This document shows, one piece after another, positions 1 to 8,560 of a stretch of 64,000 nt of DNA. Source of the DNA: Planctomycetia bacterium (lineage in GTDB: Bacteria; Planctomycetota; Phycisphaerae; Phycisphaerales; SM1A02). Each line of letters opens with the position of its first letter. The stretch's first letter is position 1. A program made the position numbers and the translations under genes. The stretch covers positions 1 through 64,000 of the forward strand of contig SXUI01000075.1 in NCBI GenBank assembly GCA_005790605.1. Direction: 5' to 3'. The notes beneath the pieces are model-generated. The model made no database searches and was not told where the DNA came from. It saw only the letters and a program-made list of their open reading frames with translations.

Positions 1-1
1 C

Positions 2-1243
2 GAGATGTTTGTCGGCGTCGGCGCATCACGCGTGCGCGACCTCTTCAAGATCGCGAAGGAGAAGTCGCCATGCATCATCTTTCTTGACGAAATCGACGCG
101 GTCGGTCGACGGCGCGGCGGTGGCTATAGCGGCGGCGGTGGACATGACGAACGCGAACAAACGCTCAATGCGATTCTCGTCGAGATGGATGGTTTCGAGG
201 CCAATGATCAAGTCATCGTGATCGCGTCGACGAACCGTGCGGATGTGCTTGATCCTGCGCTGACTCGTCCGGGTCGATTCGATCGTCAAGTCTCGGTGAA
301 CCTCCCCGATCTCGTGGGCCGTCGCCAGATTCTTGCGGTGCACGCGAAGAAGGTGAAACTCGCTGCGGATGTTGAACTCGAACGACTTGCGCGCGGCACG
401 CCGATGTTTAGTGGTGCAGAGCTCGCGGCGCTGATCAACGAGGCCGCGATCATCGCTACGCTCGGCGACAAAGATTCTGTCGAGATGGCGGATCTTGAGG
501 AGGCACGCGACAAGGTTCGATTCGGTCGCGCGAACCGCAGTCGCCGTATCGAGCAGCAAGAGCGCGTTGCGACGGCGTACCACGAGGCAGGTCACGCGGT
601 CCTGCAAGTGTTGCTCCCCGATAGCGACCCACTGCATAAGGTCACCATCATTCCTCGCGGACAAGCGCTCGGCGTCACCTTCTCCTTGCCGGAGAAGGAC
701 CGCTACGGCTACGGCCGAAAGTGGTTGCTCGCGACCATGCGCGTGCTCTGTGGCGGTCGCATCGCCGAGGAGATGAAGACCGGCGAAGTGAGTTCAGGCG
801 CATCCATGGACATTCAGATGGCCACGCGCTACGCGAAGGCGATGATTCTCCAGTGGGGCATGTCCGCACGACTTGGATTCGTCGACTACTCCGGCAGCGA
901 CCAACGCGATCAACTTATCTCCGAGAAGGACTACAGCCCAGAAACGGCGCGCGTCATCGACGAAGAGATTCGTGCATTGATCGATCATGCGTATGAAGAA
1001 GCCACACGCCTCGTGCGCGAACACTGGGAACAAATCACCGCGGTCGCGGATGCGCTGCTGCGCTTTGAAACGCTGCAACGCGACGATGTCGAGCGCTTGA
1101 TGCGCGGGGAACTACTCGCGAAACCAACCGTTTCCGACTTGCTCTCTGCCGCAGAAGCGACGCGAGCCACGAAGGCGCCCCCCGCCGTGACTGCCGAAGA
1201 TCCGCCGCCGGCCATCGGCGGAACGATGCCGAGCCCGGCGTGA
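2..1243 (+). CDS. ftsH: ATP-dependent zinc metalloprotease FtsH, 3' part (5' end outside window)
   Basis: The gene is open at the left edge, so the N-terminal membrane anchor and Walker A are missing here. The visible 413 residues run in the FtsH order. Walker B is IIFLDEID, followed by the second region of homology ([19 protein letters not shown]) and the AAA lid. The M41 zinc protease site HEAGH is at nt 581-595, and the downstream GGRIAEE and [14 protein letters not shown] segments supply the further acidic ligand region. The family is an inner-membrane hexamer that unfolds and degrades membrane and regulatory proteins. HflK/HflC-like proteins, the classic FtsH modulators, are encoded at 38.6-41 kb but are not adjacent. 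The gene ends 12 bp before the converging DUF167 gene. The C-terminal tail is Ala/Pro rich, as in many FtsH proteins. Confidence 0.97.
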   Translation, partial: EMFVGVGASRVRDLFKIAKEKSPCIIFLDEIDAVGRRRGGGYSGGGGHDEREQTLNAILVEMDGFEANDQVIVIASTNRADVLDPALTRPGRFDRQVSVNLPDLVGRRQILAVHAKKVKLAADVELERLARGTPMFSGAELAALINEAAIIATLGDKDSVEMADLEEARDKVRFGRANRSRRIEQQERVATAYHEAGHAVLQVLLPDSDPLHKVTIIPRGQALGVTFSLPEKDRYGYGRKWLLATMRVLCGGRIAEEMKTGEVSSGASMDIQMATRYAKAMILQWGMSARLGFVDYSGSDQRDQLISEKDYSPETARVIDEEIRALIDHAYEEATRLVREHWEQITAVADALLRFETLQRDDVERLMRGELLAKPTVSDLLSAAEATRATKAPPAVTAEDPPPAIGGTMPSPA

Positions 1244-1255
1244 TCCGCGCGCGAC

Positions 1256-1561
1256 TCAAGCGATCAAGAGTGATGCAAGTTTATCCATGCGCGCCGCCGC
1301 GCCGTGCAGCGTGATCGTCTTCTGCGCGCTTGATGCGCCCTGCGTCACTTCCACATCTCGCGCTCGCATTGCAAGTCGACTAGCAATGAGCGCGCAAATC
1401 GCAGCGTTCGCCTTTCCACCCTCCGGCGGGGCGGCCACGCGAACCTTGAGTCGATCGCCGAGCAGTCCAACGATCTCTTCGCGTTTCGCACCTGGAATGG
1501 CCTTCACGCGAACTTCGACATCCGCGCCGCGAAGCACGAGAAAAGAAGGCAATGCACTCAC
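1256..1561 (-). CDS. DUF167 (YggU) family protein
   Basis: This 101-residue protein matches the small DUF167/YggU family. A first beta strand (VEVRVKAIPGAKRE) is followed by LKVRVAAPPEGGKANAA, the conserved core of the family, and a terminal part with VTQGASSAQKTITLHG. The biochemical function of the family is not established. The start codon is GTG and overlaps the uvrC stop as GTGA, so the two genes are almost certainly co-transcribed and probably translationally coupled. The gene converges on ftsH. Confidence 0.9.
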   Translation of the reverse strand: MSALPSFLVLRGADVEVRVKAIPGAKREEIVGLLGDRLKVRVAAPPEGGKANAAICALIASRLAMRARDVEVTQGASSAQKTITLHGAAARMDKLASLLIA

Positions 1562-3126
1562 GGCGCATCCTTGCGTTTGCGCTTCGCTCGCGCCGTTTTC
1601 GCCGCGTCACCCATCAGCGCGCGCTCTCGTAGTCGATGGTGATAGTGCTGCGCGAATCGATGCGCTTCGTCGCGGATCGCTTGACACAACTTCAGCCCCG
1701 GATGCTCACGACCAAGTTTGATTGGCTCAGAGGCGTCCATGCGATAGATCAGTTCTTCCTTCTTCGCGAGCGCGATCACAAACGGCGGCTGCACGGCGAG
1801 CTCGCGAAAGGCCTCCATCGCTGCGTGCAATTGCCCGAGTCCACCGTCGATCAGAATGAGATCGGGATAGAGCTCTTGTCCGTCACCCGCATCGCGATAT
1901 CGACGACTCACGACTTCACGAATCGCGCTGTAATCGTCGTTTGAAACGGAACGCACTCGGAAGCGGCGATAGCCATCTTTGAAGGGGCGACCATCCATGA
2001 ACGCCACCTTCGAGCCCACTGTTTCACCACCCTGCAAGTGCGCGATATCGATCGCCTCCATGCACCGAATCGGAGACTCGATACCGAGTGCTCGCTGCAG
2101 ACTGCGCACGCCCGCCATCGGATCTTGCACGAACTGGGTGACCTCTGGTTGCCAGTCGAAGTCACTGTCGTCGTTGCGCATCTCGCGCTCGTCGAGTCGC
2201 GCGATCGCCTTGAGTTGATCCCGCAGGGTTGCTGCGCGCTCAAAGTCAAGCGCTTTCGACGCCTCATGCATCTCTGTCTCAAGTTCGCGAAGCATGGTCG
2301 TGCGCTTCGAAACGAAGAAGCGGAGAAATCGGTCAACGTCCTCGCGATACGCGGCTTTGGAGATGCGTGCCGCGCACGGTGCGGTGCACTGTCCGATCGC
2401 GTGCAGCAGACAAGGGCGGAACCGTGGGAGCTTCGGATCTCCATCCTCAATCGTGAGATCACAGGTACGAAAACGGAAGACCCGCTGCAAGAGCTGCACC
2501 GCTTGGCGAAGGCTTGGACCACTCACAAACGGGCCGAACAATCGAGCGCCCTTTAATCGTGGGTCAGCCGGGTGGCGTGTGATCATCACCGTTGGAAAGT
2601 CTTCGCGCGTCGTCACCGCGAGGTACGGAAATGTCTTGTCATCTTTCAGTGCGGCGTTGAAGGGCGGATGAATGTCCTTCACCAATCGCGATTCAACAAA
2701 CAACGCCTCCCACTCGCTCTCGCATGGCACGGTGTCAAAGTCGACCACGCGATCAAGCATGGGCTGCTTTCGCGCGCCGAGGTCGGTCGACGGGACGAAG
2801 TAACTTGAAACACGATCGCAGAGGCGGAGCGCCTTCCCCACGTAGAGCACCCGACCAAGGGCGTCTTTCATCAGGTAGACGCCGGAAGTCTCCGGAAGCG
2901 CGCGTGCCTTCTCCGACAGCCCACGGAGCCGCCGCGCGCGAGTCTCGAGGTCTTCGACGAGCGGCACGAAGTCCTTCTGCCTCACACTCGCCTCGACGGA
3001 TGACTCTTCGGCTTGCAGCTCGAATGGAAGATCCGGACGGTCTGGGTTGGATTCCTGCGGCACTTGCTCCACAACTTTTGAGGATATTCGGAATCCGAAG
3101 GGCAAAAAAGGCAAGAACCCGTTCAA
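1558..3126 (-). CDS. uvrC: UvrABC excinuclease subunit C, lacking the C-terminal HhH domain
   Basis: UvrC makes both incisions in nucleotide excision repair. The GIY-YIG nuclease is at about residues 82-160 (SGVYLMKD...LYVGKA). The Cys cluster CLLHAIGQCTAPC follows, and the UVR domain that binds UvrB is at about 278-312. The RNase H-like endonuclease domain keeps the acidic set: Asp360 in EAIDIAH, Asp398 in NDDYS, Asp427 in LILIDGG and His489 in RDEAHRF. Only 33 residues follow His489, ending in a basic tail, whereas typical UvrC (about 600 aa) continues into tandem helix-hairpin-helix motifs. The listed start is a TTG at 3126, with about 80 residues before GIY. That extension is unlike the family, so the true start may be a downstream GTG. 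uvrA and uvrB are at the other end of the window. Confidence 0.95.
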   Translation of the reverse strand: MNGFLPFLPFGFRISSKVVEQVPQESNPDRPDLPFELQAEESSVEASVRQKDFVPLVEDLETRARRLRGLSEKARALPETSGVYLMKDALGRVLYVGKALRLCDRVSSYFVPSTDLGARKQPMLDRVVDFDTVPCESEWEALFVESRLVKDIHPPFNAALKDDKTFPYLAVTTREDFPTVMITRHPADPRLKGARLFGPFVSGPSLRQAVQLLQRVFRFRTCDLTIEDGDPKLPRFRPCLLHAIGQCTAPCAARISKAAYREDVDRFLRFFVSKRTTMLRELETEMHEASKALDFERAATLRDQLKAIARLDEREMRNDDSDFDWQPEVTQFVQDPMAGVRSLQRALGIESPIRCMEAIDIAHLQGGETVGSKVAFMDGRPFKDGYRRFRVRSVSNDDYSAIREVVSRRYRDAGDGQELYPDLILIDGGLGQLHAAMEAFRELAVQPPFVIALAKKEELIYRMDASEPIKLGREHPGLKLCQAIRDEAHRFAQHYHHRLRERALMGDAAKTARAKRKRKDAP

Positions 3127-3261
3127 CCCGAGGGAGGGAGCTCTGTATCCTTACCTCTCTATCGACGAAACGCCGATAGTCCGGACCTGACTCATTTCGA
3201 GGTGACCCTCGGCTCCGTGTGGGGCCAGCCTCGAAGTCACCATTTGAAAGGAGCCACCTCT

Positions 3262-3582
3262 ATGAAGACTCTTACGACCCTCGCTTGCCTCTCCCTCGTC
3301 GCCTTCCTCGGCGCATGCAGCTCGACCAACAAGACCAGCGCCCCAGGCTCTGTGTCCGGTTCGTCCGCTTGCTGCGCAACTGAGAAGAAGGCTGCGTGCT
3401 GCCCAGCAGCCGCTGCAACCGCTGCCCCAGGCGCTGTCGCTGGCAAGTCCGGCTGCTGCGCTGCGAAGGCCGCTGAATGCACGGCTGCGAAGGAAGCTGC
3501 TCCAGCCGCTTCTGCTCCTGGCGCTGTCTCCGGCAAGACCGGCTGCTGCGCAGGCAAGACTGGCTGCGGCGCTGCGAAGTAA
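3262..3582 (+). CDS. Small Cys-rich repeat lipoprotein
   Basis: This is a 106-residue predicted lipoprotein. The signal peptide starts MKTLTTLACLSLVAFLGAC, with lipobox LGAC and lipidated Cys19. A strong ribosome site, GAAAGGAG at 3246-3253, fixes this start over an upstream in-frame ATG at 3202. The mature part is almost only Ala, Gly, Lys, Cys, Ser, Thr and Pro, with ten Cys mostly as CC pairs. It holds three 13-residue repeats of the form APG-x-V-x-G-x-x-x-CCA at residues 27-39, 55-67 and 85-97, then a terminal GKTGCG. CC pairs could bind metal or form disulfides; this is inference. I do not recognise the family. It is divergent from uvrC and appears to be a single-gene unit. Confidence 0.8.
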   Translation: MKTLTTLACLSLVAFLGACSSTNKTSAPGSVSGSSACCATEKKAACCPAAAATAAPGAVAGKSGCCAAKAAECTAAKEAAPAASAPGAVSGKTGCCAGKTGCGAAK

Positions 3583-3602
3583 GTGAGGTTCGCCCTCAGA
3601 GC

Positions 3603-3623
3603 CATGACGCGTCACGCGTTATG
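3603..3623 (+). terminator. Possible terminator hairpin after the Cys-rich lipoprotein gene
   Basis: CATGACGCG-TCA-CGCGTTATG folds as a 9-bp stem with one G-T wobble, 20 nt after the stop codon. No T-run follows, so termination is only a possibility. The embedded palindrome TGACGCGTCA could instead be a protein site. Confidence 0.35.
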
Positions 3624-3716
3624 ACTCGCCACAACGCTGGCTTCGGCCGGCACTCGAGTGGAACGCGCGCTTTGCACGCTCAAACTTGAGTTCGCTTCGA
3701 TCTCGTATCGAAACCC

Positions 3717-3813
3717 AACCGCCCCGAGTTTCTCGGGGCGGTTGTCATTCCCCCACCGTTCGGAGTTTCTTCGAACGGTGGGCTTCTCCATGCGCCTGGA
3801 GTTTCTCCGGGCG
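3717..3813 (+). repeat. Three tandem hairpins sharing a GAG-TTT-CTC cap
   Basis: Three consecutive stem-loops lie between the lipoprotein gene and the DUF4920 gene. Hairpin 1 (3717-3743) has a perfect 12-bp stem, AACCGCCCCGAG with its complement, and loop TTT. Hairpin 2 (3752-3782) has a 14-bp stem starting CCCACCGTTCG and loop TTT. Hairpin 3 (3793-3813) has a 9-bp stem, CGCCTGGAG, and loop TTT, and is followed by TTTTT at 3821-3825. The stems differ in sequence, but all are closed by GAG-TTT-CTC or CTT. They could be stacked transcription terminators insulating the promoter at 3865, or an amplified structured repeat. They lie upstream of the likely pyrC-operon promoter, so they are not part of that transcript. 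Confidence 0.75.
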
Positions 3814-3864
3814 ATTGTCCTTTTTGCGCCCTTCCACTCGATTCCCTGCGCGTCTCCATTCTCC

Positions 3865-3870
3865 TACCAT
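3865..3870 (+). promoter_or_regulatory. TACCAT, probable -10 element for DUF4920-pyrC
   Basis: TACCAT is followed by 9 nt and then the ATG at 3880. The same hexamer sits 9-10 nt before gcvH, uvrB and uvrA in this window. The spacing fits a TANNNT -10 box of a leaderless or nearly leaderless mRNA. No Shine-Dalgarno sequence precedes the ATG. No good -35 hexamer was seen. Confidence 0.5.
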
Positions 3871-3879
3871 CTCGCATCC

Positions 3880-4482
3880 ATGAGCACCCTGCTCCGAGTT
3901 GTGGCAGCCGTCTTCCTACCCTGCGCTTTGCAATCACCCGGCTGCACCTATCCGACGAGCGCGACCTACGACGCCGCGCATGGATGGGGGATCTATGGAA
4001 GTTTCCAGCCCACCGTACGAGCGGAAACGCCGGAGATTTCGCCTGACGCGCTGCTCGCCCACGCCGATCAGTTCGTTGGGACGGGTGAACTCCTCGTGCT
4101 CGACGGACATGTATCTGAAGTTTGCAAGACCATGGGATGCTGGCTTGAAGTGCGGGGCCGCGAAGGAAGCACAGTCCTGGTGATGAACAAAGATCACGCA
4201 TTCTTCGTGCCGCGCAACTGTCGCGGTCGTGAGGTGCATGCAACGGGTCATGCAGAGTGGCAGGTGCAAACCGTTGAATTCCTCCAACACCTTGCTGCGG
4301 ACGCTGGAAAAACGAGTGAAGAAATCGCGCTGATCACAGAGGAAGTTCGACGAGTCGTCTTCATCGCCGACTCGGTGATCATGCCAGCGCAAGGTCTCGA
4401 AGAACCAGCCGCACCCCTTCCCGCAGAAACTGTTGCGCAGCCAGAAGTCGGTGGAATGACACCAACAGGAGCATCACGATGA
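3880..4482 (+). CDS. DUF4920-type predicted lipoprotein
   Basis: This 200-residue exported protein has a hydrophobic N-terminus ending in LQSPGC, so Cys22 may be lipidated, although the lipobox is not ideal. The core reads GELLVLDGHVSEVCKTMGCW, then VMNKDHAFFVPRNCRGREVHATG. This is the pattern of DUF4920 proteins, small OB-like periplasmic domains with a conserved CKxxGCW motif whose two Cys may bind metal. The function is unknown. The start was set by TACCAT 9 nt upstream and by the signal peptide; an in-frame extension to 3658 reads through the hairpin repeat and looks non-coding. The stop overlaps the pyrC start as ATGA. Confidence 0.8.
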   Translation: MSTLLRVVAAVFLPCALQSPGCTYPTSATYDAAHGWGIYGSFQPTVRAETPEISPDALLAHADQFVGTGELLVLDGHVSEVCKTMGCWLEVRGREGSTVLVMNKDHAFFVPRNCRGREVHATGHAEWQVQTVEFLQHLAADAGKTSEEIALITEEVRRVVFIADSVIMPAQGLEEPAAPLPAETVAQPEVGGMTPTGASR

Positions 4483-5852
4483 CCGCACATCGAGCATTGC
4501 ACTTCCGAGGAGCGCGTCTCATTGATCCACGCACGCAGCGCGACGAAACCGGGGAACTGCTCGTCGTCGATGATCGCATTCAGTCCATTGCGTTTGGCGG
4601 TCGAGTGGATGCTCCGAAACACGCGGAAGTCATCGATTGTTCTGGCGCGATTCTCTGCCCAGGCTTGATCGATCCGCATGTGCACCTTCGCGAACCGGGC
4701 GGCGAAGCGAAGGAAACAATCTTGACTGGCACCCAGAGTGCTGCCGCGGGCGGATTCACAACCGTCTGCTGCATGCCCAACACGACTCCGTGCCTCGACA
4801 CGGCCATGGCAGTGCGATTCGTCGAAGGACGCGCGGCGGAAGCTGCGAACTCGCGGGTGTTCGTGGTCGGCGCGGCAACGGTTGGACGCAAAGGCGAGCA
4901 GTTAGCACCGATGGCATCGATGTCGCATGCGGGTGCCGTCGCGTTCTCTGACGACGGCGACGGCATCGCGTCCGCAGGCATGATGCGGCGAGTTCTTGAG
5001 GTGTGTAAGACGCTCGATCGCGCATTCATGCAGCACTGTCAGGATCCCACGCTCTCCGAAGGCGGCTTAGTGAACGAAGGTCCGGTTGCGACGCGACTTG
5101 GTCTTCCGCCTTGGCCTCGCGATGCGGAAGAAGTCATGCTTGAGCGCGACCTGCGACTCAATGCACGCATCGACGCTCGCTATCACGCGCAACATCTCTC
5201 AAGCGGCGGCAGCGCGCGCATTCTTCGTGAGGCTCGAGCGCGAGTTGGGTGCGATCGCGCACATCGAATCTCCGGCGAGGCGTCGCCGCATCATCTGTTG
5301 ATGACTTGCGATGCGTGTGAGGGCTACAACACCGGCGCGAAGATGAATCCACCGCTTCGCACGAAGTGGGACATCAGTGAACTCAAACTCGCGATCGCTG
5401 ATGGATCAATTGATGTCCTCGCGACCGATCACGCACCGCACACCGCAGCAGAGAAAGCGCGTGATTTCGCAAGTGCGCCGTTTGGGATCATCGGACTGGA
5501 GTGCGCGCTCGCGCTCTACGCGAAGGCACTGGTGCACGACGGCGTGATCGAATGGCCGCGACTGATTGAACTCCTCACGCTGCAACCCGCGAAACTGTGC
5601 GGTCTCGATCGCAAGGTCGAAGGCATCGGCACGCTGACGGTCGGCGGCGTCGCGGACCTCACCCTCATCGACCCCGAGCACAACTGGACGATTCGTGTCG
5701 ATGCATTCCGCTCGAAGTCGCGAAACTGCCCCTTTGACGGCATGACAGTGCGCGGCAAGGCGATCATGACGATTCGAGCGGGTGAGGTGCTGTTCACGGA
5801 CGACTGCGTGGCAACGCATCTGAGCGCGTCCCAGGCGACATCCGCGCGATAA
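4479..5852 (+). CDS. pyrC: Dihydroorotase
   Basis: This enzyme cyclises N-carbamoyl-aspartate to dihydroorotate in de novo pyrimidine synthesis. The 457 residues match multifunctional-type (class I) dihydroorotases. The metal motif GLIDPHVHLREPGGE has His67 and His69. FTTVCCMPNTTP follows, further metal His lie in FMQHCQD and GEASPHHLLMTCD, and the catalytic Asp segment is VLATDHAPHT. The C-terminal composite beta-sandwich contains the usual VGGVADLTLIDP. The start codon overlaps the DUF4920 stop as ATGA, so the two genes form an operon. No other pyrimidine gene is nearby. The internal GTEELLV-type N-terminal strands (RGARLIDPRTQRDETGELLV) support the chosen start. Confidence 0.96.
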   Translation: MTAHRALHFRGARLIDPRTQRDETGELLVVDDRIQSIAFGGRVDAPKHAEVIDCSGAILCPGLIDPHVHLREPGGEAKETILTGTQSAAAGGFTTVCCMPNTTPCLDTAMAVRFVEGRAAEAANSRVFVVGAATVGRKGEQLAPMASMSHAGAVAFSDDGDGIASAGMMRRVLEVCKTLDRAFMQHCQDPTLSEGGLVNEGPVATRLGLPPWPRDAEEVMLERDLRLNARIDARYHAQHLSSGGSARILREARARVGCDRAHRISGEASPHHLLMTCDACEGYNTGAKMNPPLRTKWDISELKLAIADGSIDVLATDHAPHTAAEKARDFASAPFGIIGLECALALYAKALVHDGVIEWPRLIELLTLQPAKLCGLDRKVEGIGTLTVGGVADLTLIDPEHNWTIRVDAFRSKSRNCPFDGMTVRGKAIMTIRAGEVLFTDDCVATHLSASQATSAR

Positions 5853-5950
5853 GCGCGCGGAATCTTGGGAATTGGAAACGATGGCAGTACTTCGCGGCAG
5901 AATCAGCGCACACTTGGAATGTGCGCACCCGACACCAATCCATCGCCCCT

Positions 5951-8536
5951 ATGCACCGCATCTATGGCGTGCTTCTGGCGGCGCTTCTGCCGAGTGGAGT
6001 CGCACTCGGTCAGGATGCCAATGGAAACGCGCTGCGCGACTCCATTGACCTTCGCAACGGGACAAGCTTGGATTGCAACCACAATGGAGTTCCCGATGAG
6101 GCAGACATCGCGAAGCCAGACTTTCGAGCGGCGATCGAACACTTCGGAGATGCGGCAACACTGAACAATGTCTCCGGCACATGGCCGCTCGATGTCGACC
6201 ACGATCTAGACCTCGACCTCGTCGTCGCATCCTCTTCGGGACCGAGCAATTCCAATCTCACGATTTGGCGCAATGACGGCGGCGCGGGCCTTGTGTACTC
6301 GACCCGCACGACCCTGCTCAACTCCGTCTGTAGCACGGTTCGCACGGGAGATCTCAATGGCGATGGTTGGACGGATGTCGTGGCGGCGGACAGCGGATTC
6401 CCTCAAGTCATTGTCATGCTCGCCACAGGCGCGGGGACCTTCTCGACGCCTGTTCGTCTCGTTGCCGCGTCGCGCGGGACTGGACTCGCGATTGCCGATC
6501 TTGACAACGACGGCGACATCGACATCGCGATGCCTGGGTTTGCATCCAACGCGGTGGATGTGTTTCGAAACAACGGGACCGGTGGGTTTGGGCCGAAGCA
6601 GACATTCGCGTGTGGAGCCCAGCCCGTTGCGGTGAGCGCCGCCGACTTCAATGGGGACGGATTGCGCGACCTCGCCGTCGCCAATTCCTTCATTTCATCT
6701 CCAGGCGTTGGGACGGTCTCGTTGCTGCGAAACACTGGGAATGCAGCGTTTGTCACGCACTCCACACTCACCATTCTGGGGCACGCGGAAACTGCAACCA
6801 GCTCGAGGCCGCACGACCTCGTGCTCGCGGACGTTGACTCGGACAGCGATGCAGACCTGCTCGTGTGCGCGAAGAGCAGCAACTCCATTCGCATCTACAG
6901 CAATGATGGCCTCGGCGCGTTCACGAATACGCAGACGCTCGGTCCTCTCGAGTCAGTGGGAGGCATCGCCGATCGATTCATCTGCGAGAACCTCGACAGC
7001 GACACCGCGCCTGAACTCGCATGGTGCGATTCCGCCGCGCGTGCGGTCCGGCTCTACGACAATGCCGCTGGGACATTCGTGTACAGCCAGGCGTACGGCG
7101 CAGGCACCGAGGGACCGATTGCCGTATCTGCGGGCGATCTGACTGGCGATGGTTTGCCCGAAATCGTGACCGCAGGCAACGCCAGCAACGCCTTCTCAAC
7201 CTTCAAGAATGAGGGAGAACTCAACTTTGATGCCGTAGGGCACATTCGTCGACTCGACTCAAACTTCTATCCGCGACTCGGCGAGTTCACGGGCGACCTG
7301 CTCACAGACATCCTCACCTATTCGACCTTCGATAATCCAGCGTCGATTCGAATCGCACCGGGCGTCGGCGATGCCCGATTCGGAACGACGACAACAATCC
7401 CACTCTCAACTTCTGGCACGATTCTGCCGCGTGACCTCAATCATGACGGACATCTCGATCTGCTCTCGATCGGCGGCCACTGTTTCGTGAAGTTCAGCAA
7501 TGGCGACGGAACATTCGGGCCGGAGATCTCATCGAATGTCTATGTCTACGCCAACGCGATCACTGCCGATGTCAACAGCGATGGCAATCTTGACCTGCTC
7601 TGGCAGTACGCCGTGAGTCCCAATGAGCCGTCATGGGTCCGCATCAGCCTTGGGAACTCCAAGGGATTGTTCGCGCCTTTTTACGAAGTTGACACACCGC
7701 GGTTTCTTGGAAGCATCTGGACGGGCGATCTTTCGGGCGACGGCGCGCCTGAACTCTTCGTCGGGCTCGGTGGCGGCGCGATTGGAGATCCCGCGATGGA
7801 AACCTTCATCGTGTATCCCAATCTCGGCGATGGAACATTTGGCCCGTACTCCGTGTATGCCAACGAACTGAACCCAAACTTCTCCGGTGGTGTCGGAGGA
7901 TTCGCATGGGTTGATATCGATGGCGATGGCGACAATGATCTCCTCGGACAGTCAACGCGAACTTGGCTCTTCCGAAACAACAAGCATCAGCTCGCAACGC
8001 CCGTGATGCTCGGGGGGTTCGCAAACTACGCGTGGACGGACTACGGCGCTGCGATCTTTGACGCAGACGGCGATGGTGATCTCGATTTCTACGGGGCGCG
8101 CTCCGTCAGCGGCATCTCATCCCCCGCGATTTTCTTCAATGATGGCAATGGCGGATTCGGTGAGGGTGATGTCGGGCCGTGCCTCGCAGTGATGCGATAT
8201 CGCGCGAGTCCGGATGTCTTGCTCTTCGGTGACGCCGACAACAACGGTCGCGTCGACATCTTGGCGAAACCAAACGGCTATGCGGACTGGTATCTGCACC
8301 TCAACCTGCCGCAAGCGAGTTCCGACTGCGACGGGGACAGCGTGCCAAACGAGTGTGACGCCGACGCATGCTCAAGCGGGAATCCAAGCGATCTCAACCT
8401 TGATGGCGTCGTGAACGCGGCCGATCTCGCGATCCTGCTGAGCGCGTGGGAGACCCCCGACGCTGCTGCAGACATCAACCGAGATGGCATTGTCAATGCG
8501 GCAGATCTCAGCGTACTTCTCTCGAGCTGGAGTTAA
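5951..8536 (+). CDS. Secreted FG-GAP/VCBS-repeat protein with dockerin-like tail
   Basis: The predicted signal peptide is MHRIYGVLLAALLPSGVALG, cleaved before QDANGN. The body is a long run of FG-GAP/VCBS-type repeats recognised by D-x-D-x-D-G-x-x-D calcium loops such as DLNGDGWTDVV, DLDNDGDIDIA, DFNGDGLRDLA and DIDGDGDNDLL. These are expected to form one or more beta-propellers. Near the end, CDGDSVPNECDADAC resembles a thrombospondin type-3 loop. Two dockerin-like EF-hand helices (DLNLDGVVNAADLAILLSAW and DINRDGIVNAADLSVLLSSW) end the protein. It is probably an extracellular or surface protein of unknown substrate. The start at 5951 is preferred over 5921 because it begins the signal peptide directly. 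GCGCACA-loop-TGTGCGC (5906-5926) is a small hairpin upstream. Confidence 0.88.
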   Translation: MHRIYGVLLAALLPSGVALGQDANGNALRDSIDLRNGTSLDCNHNGVPDEADIAKPDFRAAIEHFGDAATLNNVSGTWPLDVDHDLDLDLVVASSSGPSNSNLTIWRNDGGAGLVYSTRTTLLNSVCSTVRTGDLNGDGWTDVVAADSGFPQVIVMLATGAGTFSTPVRLVAASRGTGLAIADLDNDGDIDIAMPGFASNAVDVFRNNGTGGFGPKQTFACGAQPVAVSAADFNGDGLRDLAVANSFISSPGVGTVSLLRNTGNAAFVTHSTLTILGHAETATSSRPHDLVLADVDSDSDADLLVCAKSSNSIRIYSNDGLGAFTNTQTLGPLESVGGIADRFICENLDSDTAPELAWCDSAARAVRLYDNAAGTFVYSQAYGAGTEGPIAVSAGDLTGDGLPEIVTAGNASNAFSTFKNEGELNFDAVGHIRRLDSNFYPRLGEFTGDLLTDILTYSTFDNPASIRIAPGVGDARFGTTTTIPLSTSGTILPRDLNHDGHLDLLSIGGHCFVKFSNGDGTFGPEISSNVYVYANAITADVNSDGNLDLLWQYAVSPNEPSWVRISLGNSKGLFAPFYEVDTPRFLGSIWTGDLSGDGAPELFVGLGGGAIGDPAMETFIVYPNLGDGTFGPYSVYANELNPNFSGGVGGFAWVDIDGDGDNDLLGQSTRTWLFRNNKHQLATPVMLGGFANYAWTDYGAAIFDADGDGDLDFYGARSVSGISSPAIFFNDGNGGFGEGDVGPCLAVMRYRASPDVLLFGDADNNGRVDILAKPNGYADWYLHLNLPQASSDCDGDSVPNECDADACSSGNPSDLNLDGVVNAADLAILLSAWETPDAAADINRDGIVNAADLSVLLSSWS

Positions 8537-8560
8537 CCCTAAGACCGTGCGCTTCTTTGA

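Noticed and set aside
3658-3879. Upstream extension of the DUF4920 gene
   Set aside because: It translates the triple-hairpin repeat, which is structured non-coding DNA, and the signal peptide starts at 3880.
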